Below are positions 3,482 through 5,206 of a stretch of DNA of 5,206 nucleotides, in pieces. Source of the DNA: Actinomycetes bacterium (lineage in GTDB: Bacteria; Actinomycetota; Coriobacteriia; Anaerosomatales; JAJZPX01). Each line of letters opens with the position of its first letter. Within the stretch, counting starts at the first letter, position 1. Made by a program: the position numbers and the translations under genes. Below the pieces are notes generated by a model, which worked only from the letters and a program-made list of their open reading frames with translations, was not told the origin of the DNA and did not search any database. Where the stretch lies: positions 1 to 5,206 of the forward strand of contig JAJZPX010000171.1 in assembly GCA_021811025.1 (NCBI GenBank). Direction: 5' to 3'.

Positions 3482-5206
3482 TTGGCCGAGCGCGAGGCAT
3501 GGCACGCGATGTCGCCGGGGGCGGTCTCCTCGGCTCTCGCGACCGACCCCGTGCGGGGGCTGTCGTCCGAAGAGGCGGCGTCGCGTCTCGCCGCGGCGGG
3601 GCGCAACGAGCTGCGCCCGTCGCGCCGCACGCCGGGCTGGATGCGGTTCCTGGGGCAGTTCAACGACTTCATGATCTGGGTGCTGGGCGTCGCGGTGGTC
3701 ATATCCGCCTTCGTCGGCGAGCTCATCGACGCCGTCGCCATCCTCGCGATCGTGCTCCTGAACGGCGTCCTCGGCTTCATCCAGGAGTCGCGCGCGGAAC
3801 GGGCGATGGAGGCGCTGCGCGAGCTCGCGGCGCCGACCGCGTCCGTCGTCAGAGACGGCCGGCAGCAGGAGATCGCGGCCGCGCTGCTCGTCCCTGGGGA
3901 CGTCGTCGTCCTGACCGCCGGCGACTCCGTCCCGGCCGACGGACGATTGCTGGAGTCCGCGGCGCTGCGGGTGGACGAGTCCTCGCTCACGGGCGAGAGC
4001 GTGCCGTCCGCGAAGCACACGGAGGAGCTCACGGACGAGCGGCTCGCGCTCGGCGACCGTCAGGACATGGTGTACGCCGGAACGGCCGTGGCGGTGGGGC
4101 GCGGGCGCTACCTCGTGACCGAGACGGGCGGTGAGACCGAGGTGGGCCGCATCGCCGAGATGCTCGAGGCGCAGCAGCCCGAGGCGACCCCGCTGCAGCG
4201 CGAGCTGAAGACCGTCGGCAAGCGGATCGCTCTCCTCGTGCTCGGCGTGGCCGCCGTCGTGTTCGCCGTAGGCGTCAGACAGGCGGCGGCGAGCGGCGTG
4301 CCTCTCACGCAGGGGCTCGCGATCGCGCTGCTCGTGGCGATCTCGCTGGCGGTGGCCGCGATCCCCGAAGGCCTGCCGGCGATCGTGACGGTAGCCCTGT
4401 CCCTCGGCGTCCGACGGATGGCCGAGCGCAGCGCCATCGTCCGCAAGCTGCACGCCGTCGAGACGCTGGGCTCCACCACGTTCATCTGCTCCGACAAGAC
4501 CGGGACGCTGACGCGCAACGAGATGCGTCTCCGGAGAATGGCCGTGGGCACCGACCTGGTCGAGGTGCTTCCCGACTGGGCCGAGCGGCCGTCGGACCGC
4601 GTCCCGGACGCTGCCGATCGCTCGCTGCTCCTTGCGATAGCGGCCTCGTGCAACGACGCCGAACCGGTCGAGGGCGGGTACCTGGGCGACCCGACCGAGA
4701 CGGCGCTCCTCGCTGCCGCCGACCATCTCGAGGCGCCCGAGCGCGTGCGGCCGAGGCGCGTGCACGAGGTGCCCTTCGACTCCGAGCGCAAGCGCATGAC
4801 CACGGTTCACGACCTCGACGGCGAGCGCGTCGCGTACATGAAAGGAGCGCCCGACATCGTCCTCGGTCTGTGCACTCACGTGCGCCTGCACGGCGAGACG
4901 GTGGCGATGACGGAGGAGCTCGAGCTGCTTCTCCACGAGCAGGACGAGATGCTCGCCTCGCAGGGCTTCCGGACGCTCGCGGCCGCGACTCGCCCGCTCC
5001 CCGTCGACGAGCCGATCCCGGGCGACGACGCGCTTGAGTGCGGGATGACCTACGTCGGGCTGGCCGCGCTCGTCGACCCTCCGCGCGCGGAGGTGCCCGA
5101 CGCGATCGCCACCTGCAAACGCGCGGGGATCCGCGTGGCCATGATCACCGGCGATCAGGCGCCGACCGCGCGCTTCATCGGCAGCGAGATCGGGCTGCTC
5201 GAGCCG
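3482..5206 (+). CDS. P2A-type cation-transporting P-type ATPase (Ca2+/Mn2+ exporter family), 3' end missing
   Basis: This is an ATP-driven cation pump of the inner membrane; 575 codons are present and the frame is open at the right edge. Full family members are about 880-900 residues. The start is TTG, preceded by GGGAGG (3472-3477). The next in-frame ATG (3509) would cut off WHA (residues 7-9), a conserved mark of the cation-ATPase N-terminal domain (about 5-50). M1 is about 64-79 and M2 82-100. The actuator domain has TGES (170-173), M3 is about 249-266, and M4 has the P2A motif IPEGLP (294-299) with the cation-binding Glu296. Next come DKTGTLT with phosphorylated Asp338, KGAP in the nucleotide domain (454-457), DPPR (532-535) and MITGD (554-558). 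The GDGVND hinge and M5-M10 lie beyond the window. SERCA-like motifs suggest Ca2+ or Mn2+; the Mn2+ riboswitch in its leader favours Mn2+ export. Substrate choice is inferred and needs the missing M5-M6 residues. Confidence 0.95.
   Translation, partial: MAEREAWHAMSPGAVSSALATDPVRGLSSEEAASRLAAAGRNELRPSRRTPGWMRFLGQFNDFMIWVLGVAVVISAFVGELIDAVAILAIVLLNGVLGFIQESRAERAMEALRELAAPTASVVRDGRQQEIAAALLVPGDVVVLTAGDSVPADGRLLESAALRVDESSLTGESVPSAKHTEELTDERLALGDRQDMVYAGTAVAVGRGRYLVTETGGETEVGRIAEMLEAQQPEATPLQRELKTVGKRIALLVLGVAAVVFAVGVRQAAASGVPLTQGLAIALLVAISLAVAAIPEGLPAIVTVALSLGVRRMAERSAIVRKLHAVETLGSTTFICSDKTGTLTRNEMRLRRMAVGTDLVEVLPDWAERPSDRVPDAADRSLLLAIAASCNDAEPVEGGYLGDPTETALLAAADHLEAPERVRPRRVHEVPFDSERKRMTTVHDLDGERVAYMKGAPDIVLGLCTHVRLHGETVAMTEELELLLHEQDEMLASQGFRTLAAATRPLPVDEPIPGDDALECGMTYVGLAALVDPPRAEVPDAIATCKRAGIRVAMITGDQAPTARFIGSEIGLLEP

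Noticed and set aside
2296..4032. 578-codon minus-strand open frame across sdaAA and the riboswitch
   Set aside because: It runs antisense through sdaAA, the structured RNA leader and the ATPase start. The composition is Arg/Ser/Ala-rich without motifs and there is no credible start.
3499..4134. 211-codon plus-strand frame beginning ATG 3499
   Set aside because: It is out of frame with the ATPase motifs and encodes an Arg/Gly-rich string. The true frame begins at TTG 3482.
3467..4936. 489-codon minus-strand open frame opposite the ATPase
   Set aside because: It is an antisense shadow of the P-type ATPase, with an Arg/His/Asp-rich low-complexity product and no family motif.
1..5206. Mobile element, phage or tRNA gene
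   Set aside because: No transposase, integrase, terminal inverted repeats, attachment site or tRNA-like cloverleaf was seen, and base composition is even across the genes.

Overview
This is a GC-rich, gene-dense bacterial window. It has GTG and TTG starts and codons strongly biased to G or C in the third position. The FeoB variant (VPCSAQ and RRDFGAAG motifs), the iron-sulfur serine dehydratase alpha subunit and the close packing suggest an anaerobic or facultative high-GC lineage, for example an anaerobic actinobacterium or a deltaproteobacterium-like group. No rRNA or marker gene is present, so this placement is an inference.

The left part (1-2219) is a minus-strand ferrous-iron uptake operon, read right to left. 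It runs feoA (2219-1929), feoB (1925-72), then the first 23 codons of a small zinc-ribbon-like protein (70 to the window edge). The genes are separated by 3 and 1 bases. FeoA carries an unusual Arg- and Cys-rich N-terminal extension.

The centre (2220-2412) is a divergent intergenic region. It holds a 16-bp AT-rich palindrome, CTTAGTACATACTAAG, over the likely feo promoter, a GC-rich hairpin, a short direct repeat and an extended -10 promoter. The promoter drives the plus-strand gene for the alpha subunit of the two-chain L-serine dehydratase (sdaAA, 2413-3264). No beta subunit gene is in the window.

The region 3260-3481 begins with an exact 28-bp tandem repeat that starts over the sdaAA stop codon. 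It continues with an extended -10 promoter and a well-formed yybP-ykoY (Mn2+) riboswitch aptamer. A 16-bp terminator hairpin follows, whose 5' arm overlaps the closing stem of the aptamer. A P-type cation ATPase of the P2A (Ca2+/Mn2+) type then starts at a TTG codon (3482) and runs off the right edge after 575 codons.

Taken together, the window looks like a metal-homeostasis neighbourhood. Fe2+ import probably lies under a metal-responsive operator, and an Mn2+-switched cation exporter is read away from it. A metabolic enzyme that needs a [4Fe-4S] cluster sits between the two. The functional link among the three units is inferred from adjacency and regulatory sites only.
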